NCBI GenBank assembly: GCA_026770575.1 | Contig: MU657192.1 | Coordinates: 429,948-456,710, forward strand | DNA from: Pelagophyceae sp. CCMP2097 | Taxonomy: Eukaryota > Sar > Pelagophyceae | Direction of reading: 5' to 3' | Length of the DNA: 26,763 nucleotides | Part shown: piece by piece, positions 12,301 to 19,755 of the stretch | Numbering within the stretch: the first letter of the stretch is position 1 | How the letters are laid out: every line of letters begins with the position of its first letter | The notes under the pieces: generated by a model | The model's input: the letters and a program-made list of their open reading frames with translations, nothing else | Database searches by the model: none | Told to the model about the DNA's origin: nothing | Program-made: the position numbers and the translations under genes

Positions 12301-13467
12301 CTCAAAAGACGGCTGCGCCCATGTCCGTCCGACGGCCCGTGACGCGCGAGACGCTCCAGCTCCAGACGCCCATCATCTGCGAGGTCAGTTGGAGCGGAGA
12401 CCCCGGCGGCGGTGCCGGAGATGACTTTGAAGACCTCTAAAATGCCTCGAAAATGCCTCGAAAACATCTCGGAAAATAGGTCCTCGACCCGCGGACGCAG
12501 CACACCATCGAGAAGAACCGGCGAGTCGCCTTGAGACGCACCCTGCCGGCTGCTCCGACGAGGGCGTTTGCGGCCTCTGACAGAATCCCTGAAAGTCCCT
12601 GAAAATCCCTGAAAGTCCCGCAAATTTAGGACCGTGGCCAACACGAGCGACTTTATCCAGTCGAATAAACTTATCGCCCAAATTTTAGCAATGTGCGCCG
12701 AAGACCGCAGCATTCAGGTGCCTTTTTAAAGGCATTTTTGCGGTACTTTTTAAAGGCATTTTGCGGTATTTTGAGGCATGACGCAGGCTTTACTCGCCGA
12801 GCTGCTCGGCCCCGGTGGCGTCTCGCGCGCGGCGGCGCCGGTTTCCGGAAAACCCGGACCGCCACAAACCAGAGCCGCGAGGCGAGGCTCAGCGCTGGAA
12901 GAGAGCGCAGCGCCGGAGGGAGAGCTGCAAATGCCGGAGGGAGAGCTGCAAATGCCGCCATGGGTGCTCGCGGCCCTCGGTGACGCAGCACTTCGCGGCA
13001 GAACACCACAAAATACCACAAAATACCCCCTCTAGGTTCTCCGTCCAGCCCGTCGACCGCTACGCCCGAACCGGCGAGCGCCTCACCTTCCTCGAGCTCG
13101 CGTCGCGCGTCCGAGCCGCGGGGGGGACGCTATGCGGCTACCAGGTGCGTTTTTTGAGGGGTCAATACCATGTATTCACGATATTCCCGGTCATTGGACC
13201 GCCCACATCACCGCCTCTTTCCCAGGACGCGGCGGAGACGACGATCAACCCGCGGCAGAAGCATTCGCCGGTAAAGGCGTCGACCGAGTGGGATTGGTTT
13301 GGATTGGAGCGTAGGTGTGTTGGGACACATTTGATGTCATTGTGCTCTCGGGAAAGTCGTCCCAACCCACGCCGGCGCAAATGCGACCGGGCCGCCACAC
13401 GCGAGTTGGACGCGGATCCGTGGTGCACGTGGCAAAGAGGACTTCGAAGGTCCGTCTTGCGATTTAA
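343..13467 (+). CDS. CASTOR/POLLUX/DMI1-like ion channel, ~20 exons
   Basis: Predicted membrane cation channel with two RCK-type domains. Exons: 343-897 (its donor is uncertain), 1003-1437, 1484-1519, 1575-1637, 7549-7749, 7813-7884, 7952-8029, 8833-8855, 8969-9057, 9157-9269, 9371-9443, 11312-11574, 11621-11658, 12266-12383, 12480-12520, 12630-12717, 12787-12824, 13036-13144, 13226-13270, 13315-13467 (TAA). All phases close and give about 876 aa, the usual family size (roughly 850-920). The second exon holds a TM helix (IAMILVILSAVFAGGIG), a pore helix with filter ADPGTHA (1225-1245) and a second TM helix. RCK1 starts at HTLILGW; RCK2 starts at ILCCGWRRDI, where plant DMI1 has ILLCGWRRDI. 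Alignment to the remembered plant protein is gap-free over most joins, which supports the 23-nt exon at 8833. The first exon is acidic and helical with no TM helix or clear homology; it could belong to another gene. Three introns begin with GC. The family is known from plant nuclear-envelope calcium signalling; the role in an alga is unknown. Confidence 0.85.
1867..2076 (+). repeat. Module A, copy 1
   Basis: A conserved non-tandem block of about 190-210 bp. Landmarks are GAGCAGGGACGGTGCATTCG, then GGTTTTCAATCTGTGCCG, CCCACTCAAAGACGGG and CGCGGGTTGAAGGGC. It is present four times in this intron: two direct copies (1867, 3461) and two inverted ones (5851-6024, 7271-7500). It marks the outer and inner boundary of each IR1 arm. 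Confidence 0.85.
3461..3650 (+). repeat. Module A, copy 2
   Basis: This is the inner boundary of the left IR1 arm. It shares GCTTTTCAATTTGTGCCGC, the TCTTCTCGGGTTGGGGTTTT region, CCCACTCAAAGACGGG and GCGGGTTGAAGGGCAAACCC with the other copies. A short TTTGAAAAGCC tail follows. Confidence 0.85.
3660..4860. repeat. Degenerate GGGCCC/AAGGCCC tandem array, left part of IR2
   Basis: Irregular 10-16 bp units with cores such as CCTTGCAAGG, CTCGCACGGGCCCT and AAGGCCCCTCG. Embedded non-array modules are B (4171-4262, includes GAGCCGGGGGCTCGAAGA), C (4430-4580, includes TGTAAATCCCCCCAATGGG) and D (4840-4960, the ATATGGGCTCACGGGATTCC palindromic block). Each recurs inverted in the intron at 9444-11311. 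Confidence 0.75.
5040..5712. repeat. GGAGACGGTCCG tandem array
   Basis: Central spacer of IR1. Units of 11-12 bp (GGAGACGGTCC) are densest at 5560-5700, interspersed with GTAGAAGGCACC units. Looser TACGGTCCC and TACGGCCCT units lie at 5040-5300. The same family reappears at 8100-8560 in the intron after exon 7952-8029. Confidence 0.75.
5851..6024 (-). repeat. Module A, copy 3 (inverted)
   Basis: Reverse-complement copy starting with GGAGCAGAGACGGG and ending with ACAGATTGAAAAGCTCTTCC. It carries GCCCTTCAACCCACGGG in place of the usual CGCGGGTTGAAGGGC complement. It lies at the inner end of the right IR1 arm. Confidence 0.85.
7271..7500 (-). repeat. Module A, copy 4 (inverted)
   Basis: Reverse-complement copy with GGAGCAGCGACGGG at its left and TGCACCGTCCCTGCTCC at its right end. 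It is closest to copy 1, since both carry the TGCATTCGGGTCGGG end. It stops about 48 bp before the acceptor of the intron (AG at 7547-7548). Confidence 0.85.
8030..8832 (+). repeat. 803 bp intron carrying GACGGTCC-type array
   Basis: The donor GTAGGA at 8030 and acceptor CGTAG at 8828-8832 are set by alignment: joining gives GLASVYAC then VLGFDGDE, matching GLAQIWED-ILGFENCE of plant DMI1 without gaps. The interior (8090-8560) consists of CGGAGACGG, CTCGACGGTCC and TACGGCC units like those at 5040-5712. It ends in a short AT-richer stretch (AAATGTGATAAAATACC) before the acceptor. Confidence 0.75.
9560..11040. repeat. Inverted counterpart of the GGGCCC array (IR2 right arm)
   Basis: Part of the intron 9444-11311. 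Module D inverted (9580-9720, with a 25 bp direct repeat of the CATATCGGATCGGTTGAATC type), module B inverted (10185-10270 and again 10735-10865) and module C inverted (10470-10600). The order D-C-B is the mirror of B-C-D at 4171-4960, with one extra B. CGAGGGGCCTTGCAAGG-type array units lie between them. Confidence 0.75.
11041..11311. other. AT-rich island at the 3' end of a GC-rich intron
   Basis: About 270 bp made almost entirely of A and T (TATATTATATTGTATATATT and similar), directly abutting the GC-rich array at 11040 and ending in the acceptor AATAG used by exon 11312-11574. No ORF, tRNA or rRNA is seen. The next intron (11575-11620) is also AT-rich. It could be an AT-rich transposon, organelle-derived DNA, or an expanded branch-point/acceptor tract. 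Confidence 0.7.
11790..12120. repeat. GGGACC/CCTTGTCGC degenerate array in intron 11659-12265
   Basis: Units of roughly 16-20 bp with cores GGGACCTTGTCGC, GGGACCCCGTCGCGG and GGGTCCTTTGCC. This is a fourth array family, again built round a GGNCC core. The intron has a GC donor (11659) and an AATAG acceptor (12265). Confidence 0.65.
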
Positions 13468-13475
13468 AAAAGAGT

Positions 13476-13703
13476 ATGACGCTCCGACCACTTTCGAAAC
13501 AGGCGGCGCTGGCGTTGGCGCGGCGCGGATCTGCCTTTTCGGTGCCCTCGGCTGGCAAGGAGGAGGGCGCTGCTCTGGCTCCGTCGTCACGCAAGTACAC
13601 CCCCGCGGCCATTTACCCGTCCGACGCCAAAAACCACGCGCCGACCCACGTTGCGCCGCGCGGCGCCGCGCGGTCCGACGCCGCATACGCGCACCCCGTC
13701 TAG
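13476..13703 (+). CDS. Possible small 75-residue protein, unknown
   Basis: ATG at 13476, stop at 13701-13703, starting 9 bp after the channel stop codon. The N-terminus (MTLRPLSKQAALALARRG) resembles a mitochondrial presequence: basic, hydroxylated, no acid residues. The rest is Ala/Pro-rich, with IYPSDAKNHAPTHVAP. I do not recognise it. The very short distance to the channel stop argues that it may be 3' UTR sequence rather than an independent gene. Confidence 0.25.
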   Translation: MTLRPLSKQAALALARRGSAFSVPSAGKEEGAALAPSSRKYTPAAIYPSDAKNHAPTHVAPRGAARSDAAYAHPV

Positions 13704-14040
13704 AACGCTAACGCCGAGGCGCGCAAGCGCCATGCGCAATGGCCCGCATTGGCCCCACAACCAGTCGGCGACCGCCCGCCGCCGCCGCCGCGCGCGCCCG
13801 TCTTTCGACCCGACGCCCGTCGTAACGCACGCGGCGCCCCGAGCCTGCCGTTGCACCGACACCGGGACTTGGACATTGGGTTTCACGCACACGGCCGCAG
13901 CGGCGCGGAGGGCAGGCGAAGCGCAGGGAGCAGAGAAACGGGAGAGCGCGAAGAGAAGCGGCGGACGGTGTCAGTCATCTAGCAGTGCCGGCGATTCCGC
14001 GCGGCCGACTCGACTCAGTCTCGAGCGACAGCTTCGAGCG
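13704..14040. other. GC-rich stretch without a recognisable gene
   Basis: GC-rich with runs of CCGCCG. Open frames on both strands have the Arg/Pro/Ala composition of GC-rich non-coding DNA, and none resembles a known family. Confidence 0.35.
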
Positions 14041-14805
14041 ACGGTCCGCGATCTGCGGGACGCTGGCTGTCTTTCACCACCCCTGCCGCGTTCGCCTTTG
14101 CCGTCGGAACAGCCGATAAGCATGCCGCCGCCTTGGAACCGTCCGCCAGTAAGACGTCCTCGACGATGGCCGGCTCCTCCTTGGCCTTCTTCAGCGGCAT
14201 CAACTCAAGGGCCCCGCAGGGGCCGGCGGCTATGACTACAAGGGGTATCGGCGATAAAGCCGACCTCAGTGGCAAGTGGCGCAAGTTTGTGCCTCCAAGA
14301 GGCCGCCTGCGGGGGTGGGCGTGGTCGCTATGGGACTCCCTGCCCCCCGGGGTGTCCGTGACATGATCAGCCTCGAGGAGGGCGCCTTGCAAGGGCGTGA
14401 ACAAGCGTTTCCCCCAATATTTTGGACTTGATAAAATCTTTATTTGCCTCTTTACCTTGATTTTGAACTGATTTTGCCTCCGTATTGCGAAGGTTCGGGC
14501 CCGGCTGTCCATCGCAGGACCGCCCGGATCAAAAAACTAGCTATGTGACGGGGCGGGTCCATACGTACTGGGGTGGTATTTGACTTGTCCCGTACGAGTG
14601 CCGCGAGTGGCGCTTCAGACGAGCCAAAACAGACGTTCTGATTTTTAGTTTGGGCGTTTTTAACAAAAGATTTTTTTGGGCCATGGCATTGCCGGACTCA
14701 GCGCGACGTCCTCTATGACTTCCAACAGGGCCAAACTCCAACCGACGAAAACTCCGATGGACAGAAAGTCCTCAGCGTCATTAGCGATACCCCTTGTATC
14801 TAAGG

Positions 14806-15075
14806 ATTTTCCACTTTTACCCTTCAATTTTTACTTTCGAAAGAACGTTCCTTGCGGTTTAAAAAAAAGTTCGATTTGGTCCGTGGGACCCCCTTCACCT
14901 GTCGTAGCCTGAATTAAACGCAAGGGCCCCGTAGGGGCCGGCGCTTATTACTATTTAAGTTTGTTTTCCCACTTTTTCCCTTCAATGTGACTTTCGAAAG
15001 AACGTTCCTTGCGGTCCAAAAAAAAACGTCGTTTTTGGCTTCGGGACCCCCTTCACCTGTCGAAGGCTGAATTAA
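14806..15075 (+). repeat. Direct repeat of ~115 bp, two copies
   Basis: Copies at about 14806-14919 and 14958-15075 share CTTTCGAAAGAACGTTCCTT, GGGACCCCCTTCACCTGTCG and CTGAATTAAACGC. They flank the internal hairpin end at 14923, so the element has duplicated part of its interior or two elements are nested. Confidence 0.7.
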
Positions 15076-15111
15076 ACGCGTCGTGTTTGGCCTGGTTTTT
15101 GCACCCCGAGC

Positions 15112-15488
15112 CTCGTCTCGCCGCGTATCACATAGTAGTCCAAAAGCCGTTGTAAAAAACGTCGAATGACGTTTATCGCTGAAAATACCGTTATTCGCGA
15201 AACGCGCTAAAAAAAGACAGATTCGGACTCGCCGCGTCAGCACGCGTCGAATGCGCTAAGTGGCGTCTAAAATTACCAAAATTTTAAAATTGATGATTTT
15301 TGAAAAAATAACGGTGATTTTCGTAAATTGCGGTGATTTTCAAACAAATTGACTGGTGAAAACGCAAGCAAAGACACCGTTCGAAGCGTCGTTGCGCCGC
15401 GTCGGCGTTGGCGGGGCGAGCCGAGTCGTATGGTAAAAGTGGAAACAATCCTAAGTTAGTAATAGCCGCCGGCCCCTTCGGGGCCCTT
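15112..15488 (+). repeat. 378 bp dispersed repeat, copy 1
   Basis: From CTCGTCTCGCCGCG to the hairpin end GGCCCCTTCGGGGCCCTT, this matches 19176-19552 over its whole length with few differences (about 95 percent by eye). Both copies end at exactly the same base, which fixes this side as a true element terminus. No coding capacity is seen. Confidence 0.85.
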
Positions 15489-15904
15489 GAGGAGCCGGTC
15501 CTGGAATTTGGCGGCCAGCTGCTTGCACTGCTCCTTGTTCCCGCCCTCCTTCCAGTAAGAAAACGCCGTTTTGGCCACCCGTCACTGATGCCGGTTTGTA
15601 TTTGCTGTGACCGATAACGGTTTGCATTCTAGTGCAATTGGCTTACGAGACCTGAGGTCCACCCGTCAATATTTAAAATACAAAAGAGGGCAAAGCCCTG
15701 CGGCTAGCTGGCACTTTTTGGAGGTGAGTAGTGGCGCGATTTGCACTTTGTGCAGTGCTTGCCGCCGGGTGCGTCGCAGACGCAGCAGGACTCCGGGGCG
15801 GCGGCGGCCGGCGCGTCCCCCATCGATCGCGTCGGCGCCGCTAGATCGCCTCGATCTCTCGCGGTCGTAAGTTCAACTCCAGGGTATCCGCAGTTTGGGC
15901 GATA

Positions 15905-16062
15905 CAGTGTAATTGATTTTGGGGTCTGTAATTACAGTAATTACATCGTAATTCCATTGTCGTACCATCGTAATATCATTAAAATACCAGGAAATACCCA
16001 TATATCTGGTAATTTCAGTGTAATTACCATTTCAGTAATTACAAAACAAATTACAGTGCCAC
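15905..16062. repeat. AT-rich element with repeated GTAATTAC motifs
   Basis: A 158 bp AT-rich stretch in GC-rich surroundings. The left part has CAGTGTAATTGATTTT and TACAGTAATTAC; the right end has, on the opposite strand, CACTGTAATTTGTTTTG and GTAATTACTG. The imperfect inverted ends suggest a small MITE-like element. No ORF. Confidence 0.45.
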
Positions 16063-17000
16063 CCATAAGCGCGGCGCCTCAGGGACGCGATCCGCCTCGG
16101 ATCCCTCGTGCTTCGTCCGGCCGCTGATGCCCCCCGCGGGCGGAAGTCGGGCGATGCCTCCCGCGGGCTTGGACTAAGCGGGCGCAACCGGCGGAGGCGC
16201 ACGAGTGGCCCAGAAGGCGCTGATGGTTTTTGTTGAGCACACGACCCCGAGCTCGAGCTCAACGTGGAGCGGCCGCACCACCAGGCGGGTTTTAGGCTTG
16301 GCAGTGGGTCGAGATTTTAAATTATTTTAGAAAATCCTCGAGAAAACCAGATCGGAAGTTTCGGTCAGGTACGTGAAGCCTCTATCCGCGTTCAACCTCG
16401 AGGGTAACATGCATTCTAGAGGGGAAATCCTTCAATGGCGTCGTCGCGAGCCGCGTCATCATGACGCCGGAGCGCGCCTGCCGGTCGGGAGTGTCCCCGG
16501 GTCCTCGTGCGCGCCCACCAGCGCCCATAACGCACCGTTGAGGCCGACCGTCCCAGCAGGCATCGGTGCTGGTTTTGGAGCGACTCGTCCGAAATGACGA
16601 AATGCCATTTGGTTCTAACTCATTCCCTGCGTCCGGGCAAGGCGAACTCTACGCAGGCTCTTCCCGTGGAAATATCCTGAATTGCTCTCAAAAGACTTAC
16701 GAAAATGCCTTAAATACCATGTGGTCTGAGAGGGTCCTACAAAGCGACTCTGCCGTTGTTGTTGCAAGTTAGCTCGACGTCGCCTTTCAAGTCAGGGTGG
16801 ATCTTCCAAGCAAGGCCCTGGTACAAGCTCGTCACAAATAATAAGAATAAGAATAAGAATAAGAATAAGAAATTACTGGGCAGGCTAGCCGGAGGGGCCG
16901 CCACAGCTGTTTCAAAGCCTCTAAAAAGCGGATTTCGTTTGAAAAATTAAAAGGATTCAGAAAAAGGGTTGTTCTGGAACCACTCCAAGTAGCTTAGGAA
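16063..17000. other. Intergenic region, no confident gene
   Basis: A tandem 30 bp duplication (GATGCCCCCCGCGGGC type) lies near 16127-16170. A hexanucleotide microsatellite, about five AATAAG units, lies at 16838-16868. Short frames such as SVLVLERLVRNDEMPFG (near 16565) and DVAFQVRVDLPSKALVQ (near 16776-16830, ending TAA) look protein-like. I could not join them into a model that follows the splice rules seen in the other genes. They may be relic exons. Confidence 0.35.
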
Positions 17001-17006
17001 GCTCCT

Positions 17007-17182
17007 CCCCCTATTGGATTCTGCTCCCTATTGGATTCGGAATGGCCAATGAGAGGGCTTGAAAATGCAATTTGTTCAGAAAAGCATTTTTGCACCAATC
17101 CAAGAGCATATAAAGTGTGAAAAAGTTCAGAAGAAGGTTGGAATCCAATACAATTGTAGGGGATCCTGAATCCAATAGGGGG
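17007..17182 (+). mobile_element. 176 bp MITE-like element, copy 1
   Basis: Perfect 15 bp terminal inverted repeats: CCCCCTATTGGATTC at 17007-17021 and its complement at 17168-17182. Each end has a second, sub-terminal copy of CCTATTGGATTC. The interior includes TTGAAAATGCAATTTGTTCA and AAAAGTTCAGAAGAAGG. The inverted copy is at 26138-26313. No protein is encoded. Confidence 0.85.
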
Positions 17183-17189
17183 AAGGACT

Positions 17190-17703
17190 TCCTATGCACC
17201 TCGCGCGCATGCCGCGTGCTGACCAACGACAAAATCGAGACGCTCTGCGGTCTGTGCGAGTCGGTACCGCGGCAGCTGCGCCAGCTCGTCGCGAATCGCC
17301 AGATCAAGACGCACATGGTCGAGTTCGAAGTGCCGCGGTTTGTGCGGTGCTGGCGCACCCTCGGGCTGTTTTGCGAAGGCGCGTTCGAGAGCATCCACGT
17401 TCTGATGAACCGCATGAAAATGCGATTCGCATATATCCGCGACCGCCTGCGTCTGGGGGAATGGTTGAAAACTCTGGACCGCCACAACATTACAAACGGA
17501 GTCGCGAGCGGTTTCCCGGCGCGCTTCAAAAGATACCCTAGGCGACCGCGTGGAGCGCGACAAGCTCATGTTCGCGGCTCTCGGTCTTGAAGGAGAGCGC
17601 CAGCCTCATCGACGGTATCACGGCAGAAGCGAGACGCGGCAAGTATGCGAAAAAGCCCAGGAAGGCCGACGCGACCGCCGCGGTGGCCGCGGCCGCCGCT
17701 TGA
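17190..17703 (+). pseudogene. Remnant of a transposase-like protein, C-terminal part
   Basis: An open frame running out of the MITE end encodes about 115 residues with LPRFVRCW-like text: VEFEVPRFVRCWRTLGLF then CEGAFESIHVLMNRMKMRFA. The pattern 'viHhvPxFvr-x-lG-lfsEqxxEslHxxfNxlkxRfA' is what I associate with C-terminal parts of some eukaryotic DDE transposases; this is recalled, not searched. After about 17540 the frame shifts and an Ala/Lys-rich tail (ITAEARRGKYAKKPRKADAT) ends at TGA 17701-17703. The 5' part is missing, replaced by the MITE-like element, so this is probably a broken gene. Confidence 0.45.
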
Positions 17704-17898
17704 AGTTTACGTCTTAAGTGCACGTCTTATCTCATCATCGGACTGTCGAGGGGGGAAAGAGACCTGAGGTGCCCCACCGTGCCGGCGCTTCAACGCTTCA
17801 CAACTCAAAAATGCTTGGAGAGACCCTTTCTTCCTATCTCGAGCGGGTTTTCTCATAGGAATTATTCTATAGATTTCTAGAAGCGTCTCGAAGATCGC

Positions 17899-18013
17899 AA
17901 CTCGTCAGCGCGCGAGTATAAGGTGTACCCATTATAAGTAGTTATGCTCGTTATGCTCATAGCTACCATCCTGGCCTAGATGGGTACACCTTATACTCCC
18001 GCGCTGACGAGTT
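17899..18013. repeat. 115 bp foldback element with 33 bp inverted repeats
   Basis: The left arm 17899-17931 and right arm 17981-18013 are reverse complements with one mismatch (32 of 33). They start AACTCGTCAGCGCG and end GGTGTACCCA, around a 49 bp loop containing GTTATGCTCGTTATGCTC. It would form a strong hairpin. Likely a miniature transposon; no coding capacity. Confidence 0.85.
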
Positions 18014-19175
18014 ACGGTGCAAAGGGTCAAAGTTGGGGGCGTATCTCACCAAGGAGACGCGCCCCTTGCAAAATTGTCTTACCAAACTATGCTATGCCTA
18101 CGGACCCGCTCGATCCCGCGAGGGGCCTCCGATTCGCCTTGGTTGGGGCGCGTGCTGTAGCCGGGAAGTTGAGGACTTTTCCCGACTTTTTCTGAGAATC
18201 GCCAAAAACGAAATCCACCTTTGAAACAGATGTGCCGCCATCTAGTCTCCTGCAAGGTTTCGTTTGGTTCTCAGCGGTGTTGAGGCATTGATTTTCTCCA
18301 ATTGGTGAAAAAGAAGGGTGGCGTGGTTGCCATTAGCTCTTGTCCTGGGCCGGTGCTGAAGGGCCTGTGCCGTTCTGGGTGTGATACGACCCTCCACGCC
18401 AAGTATAGACCCGCTTGGCGCCGCGCGTACGAGGCTGGCGGTGTCGGTCCAAAATGACTTTCCACGTAAACACACATAACACACGGGGGACTGGATGATT
18501 TCCGGGGATACGATGCGCGGACGTAGCGTGGATCGGAACAGGCACCCGGCAGGTATGCGCCCAACCTAGCCGGGCGTCGAGTTCGATCCACGCTACTGTA
18601 CGCAGCGCCAGCGCCAGAAGTTTGGTGGGTCCAGCTCACCAAGAACTTCCCGCTCCGAGTCGTTTCCGCCCGGAACCAAAGTAGTCCTTGCAGGACCAGG
18701 AGGTTATCCCCACAAGAAAAGCCCTTTTGGCCGACCGGACGTCCTGCTCGAGGCGCGAGCCGCGCACATGCGATGCCCGACGGCGCTCTTCTTGGATGCA
18801 CCTTGAAGAGTCTTCTTGGATGCAGAGGGCCCCTCGTACAAGCGATACAAAGAGCACCATCGTCAGGCGCCGTTTCGGCGGCTCCAACTGCAGCGCGGGT
18901 CGGAGCCCCCCCATGGCGCAATAGCCTTCGTTTTGCCCACCGAAAGCGGACTTTGAAACGTTGCAAGGGACGCCAGCGGAGGCTTTGCCAGGCATCTTAC
19001 AACCTCCCCACCGCACTTCGAATTCGCCCCTCTTGGCTGACATCCTGCCTGGCGCTGCTGTATGGCCTCGACTCGATTCCGCGGTGCAGAAAAGGCGGTC
19101 GGCAGACGCTCCGGACGTCTATTTCGGCCTCGCGTTCGTAAAGTCGGTGCCTAGCTTACTTTTCTCGACAAAAGC
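18014..19175. other. Intergenic region, no recognised gene
   Basis: Features seen: a short inverted repeat TAGCGTGGATCG (about 18527) and CGATCCACGCTA (about 18583), separated by some 45 bp; and a direct duplication of CTTCTTGGATGCA (18793 and 18814). A 231-residue minus-strand frame (18271-18966) and plus-strand frames have composition typical of GC-rich non-coding DNA, and I recognise no family. Confidence 0.35.
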
Positions 19176-19552
19176 CTTGTCTCGCCGCGAATAACATAGT
19201 AATCCAAAAACCGTTGTAAAAAACGTCGAATGACGTTTATCGCTAAAAATGCCGTTTTTGGCGAAACGCGCTAAATGTGACAGATTCGGACTCGCCGCGT
19301 CAGCGCGCGTCGAATGCGCTAAGTGGCGTCTAAAATTTCCAAAATTTCCAAAATTGATGATTTTTGAAAAAATAACGGTGATTTTCGTAAATTGCGGTGA
19401 TTTTCAAACAAATTGACTGGTGAAAACGCAAGCAAAGACACCGTTCGAAGCGTCGTTGCGCCGCGTCGGCGTTGGCGGGGCGAGCCGAGTCGTATGGTAA
19501 AAGTGGAAACAATCCTTAGTTAGTAATAGCCGCCGGCCCCTTCGGGGCCCTT
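19176..19552 (+). repeat. 378 bp dispersed repeat, copy 2
   Basis: Near-identical to 15112-15488, including AACGTCGAATGACGTTTATC, GAAAAAATAACGGTGATTTT and the terminal hairpin. The left flank differs from copy 1 (19160-19175), so this is a truncated element or a shorter family member. It lies about 200 bp beyond the stop codon of the OPR gene. Confidence 0.85.
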
Positions 19553-19555
19553 TGC

Positions 19556-19755
19556 TCGCGTTCAGAGCATCTTTGGCCACCTTTGCGGCCACCTTTGCGG
19601 CCCCGCCAGGCCCAAACGGCCGCCGTGGCGGTCGCGCGTCCCGGGGCAAGCGCTTCGTCGCGAGTCGCTTTCGAGTCGCTATGGAGTCGAGTCGCAATCC
19701 AAAGTCCGAGTCCCATACAATCCCAAGACGGTCACAATCACAGACATTGTTACAG
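19556..19755. other. 3' flank of the OPR gene
   Basis: Short non-coding stretch between the 378 bp repeat and the OPR stop codon. It contains small tandem repeats: CTTTGCGGCCAC units (19572-19600) and GAGTCGCTTTC/GAGTCGCTATG units (19665-19695). No poly(A) signal is evident. Confidence 0.35.

Larger units (their letters stand above)
14206..15488. mobile_element. 1.28 kb element with hairpin-type inverted ends
   Basis: It sits inside the MYND pseudogene between its LL and ELMP codons. Both ends carry AAGGGCCCCGNAGGGGCCGG followed by CGGCTATNACTA, in inverted orientation: plus-strand orientation at 14210, minus at 15488. The first 16 bases of each end form a small hairpin. No transposase is visible, so it would be non-autonomous. 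A third, same-orientation end at 14923 suggests a nested 565 bp element (14923-15488). I see no clear target-site duplication. Confidence 0.6.
14045..15823 (-). pseudogene. MYND-finger protein pseudogene split by insertions
   Basis: Reading on the minus strand, the ATG at 15823 starts MGDAPAAAAPESCCVCDAPG and continues through KHCTKCKSRHY to about 15708 (degenerate SKKCQ). After a roughly 150 bp insertion it resumes near 15553 with YWKEGGNKEQCKQLAAKFQD, ending RLL at about 15487. It is then interrupted by a 1.3 kb element and resumes at about 14206 with ELMPLKKAKEEPAIVEDV, fading out near 14045 (VVKDSQRPADRG). The pieces are colinear with the intact gene at 26413 (CCVCDAPGGKHC, DWKRGHNKVC, SLMPAKKQKEEPAIV). 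A small indel destroys the Cys of the HYC motif. The gene is not functional as it stands. Confidence 0.8.

Noticed and set aside
14206..15488. Helitron with 3' hairpin
   Set aside because: The hairpins sit at both ends as inverted repeats and at the extreme end, no CTRR terminus follows the hairpin and no TC start is seen, so the Helitron rules are not met.
15468..15560. Plus-strand frame reading VLEFGGQLLALLLVPALL as a membrane protein
   Set aside because: It is the reverse complement of the MYND FQD-RLL coding stretch; the same antisense text appears opposite the intact MYND gene.
18271..18966. 231-residue minus-strand ORF
   Set aside because: No recognisable domain, ordinary non-coding composition, and no splice or start context; not reported as a gene.
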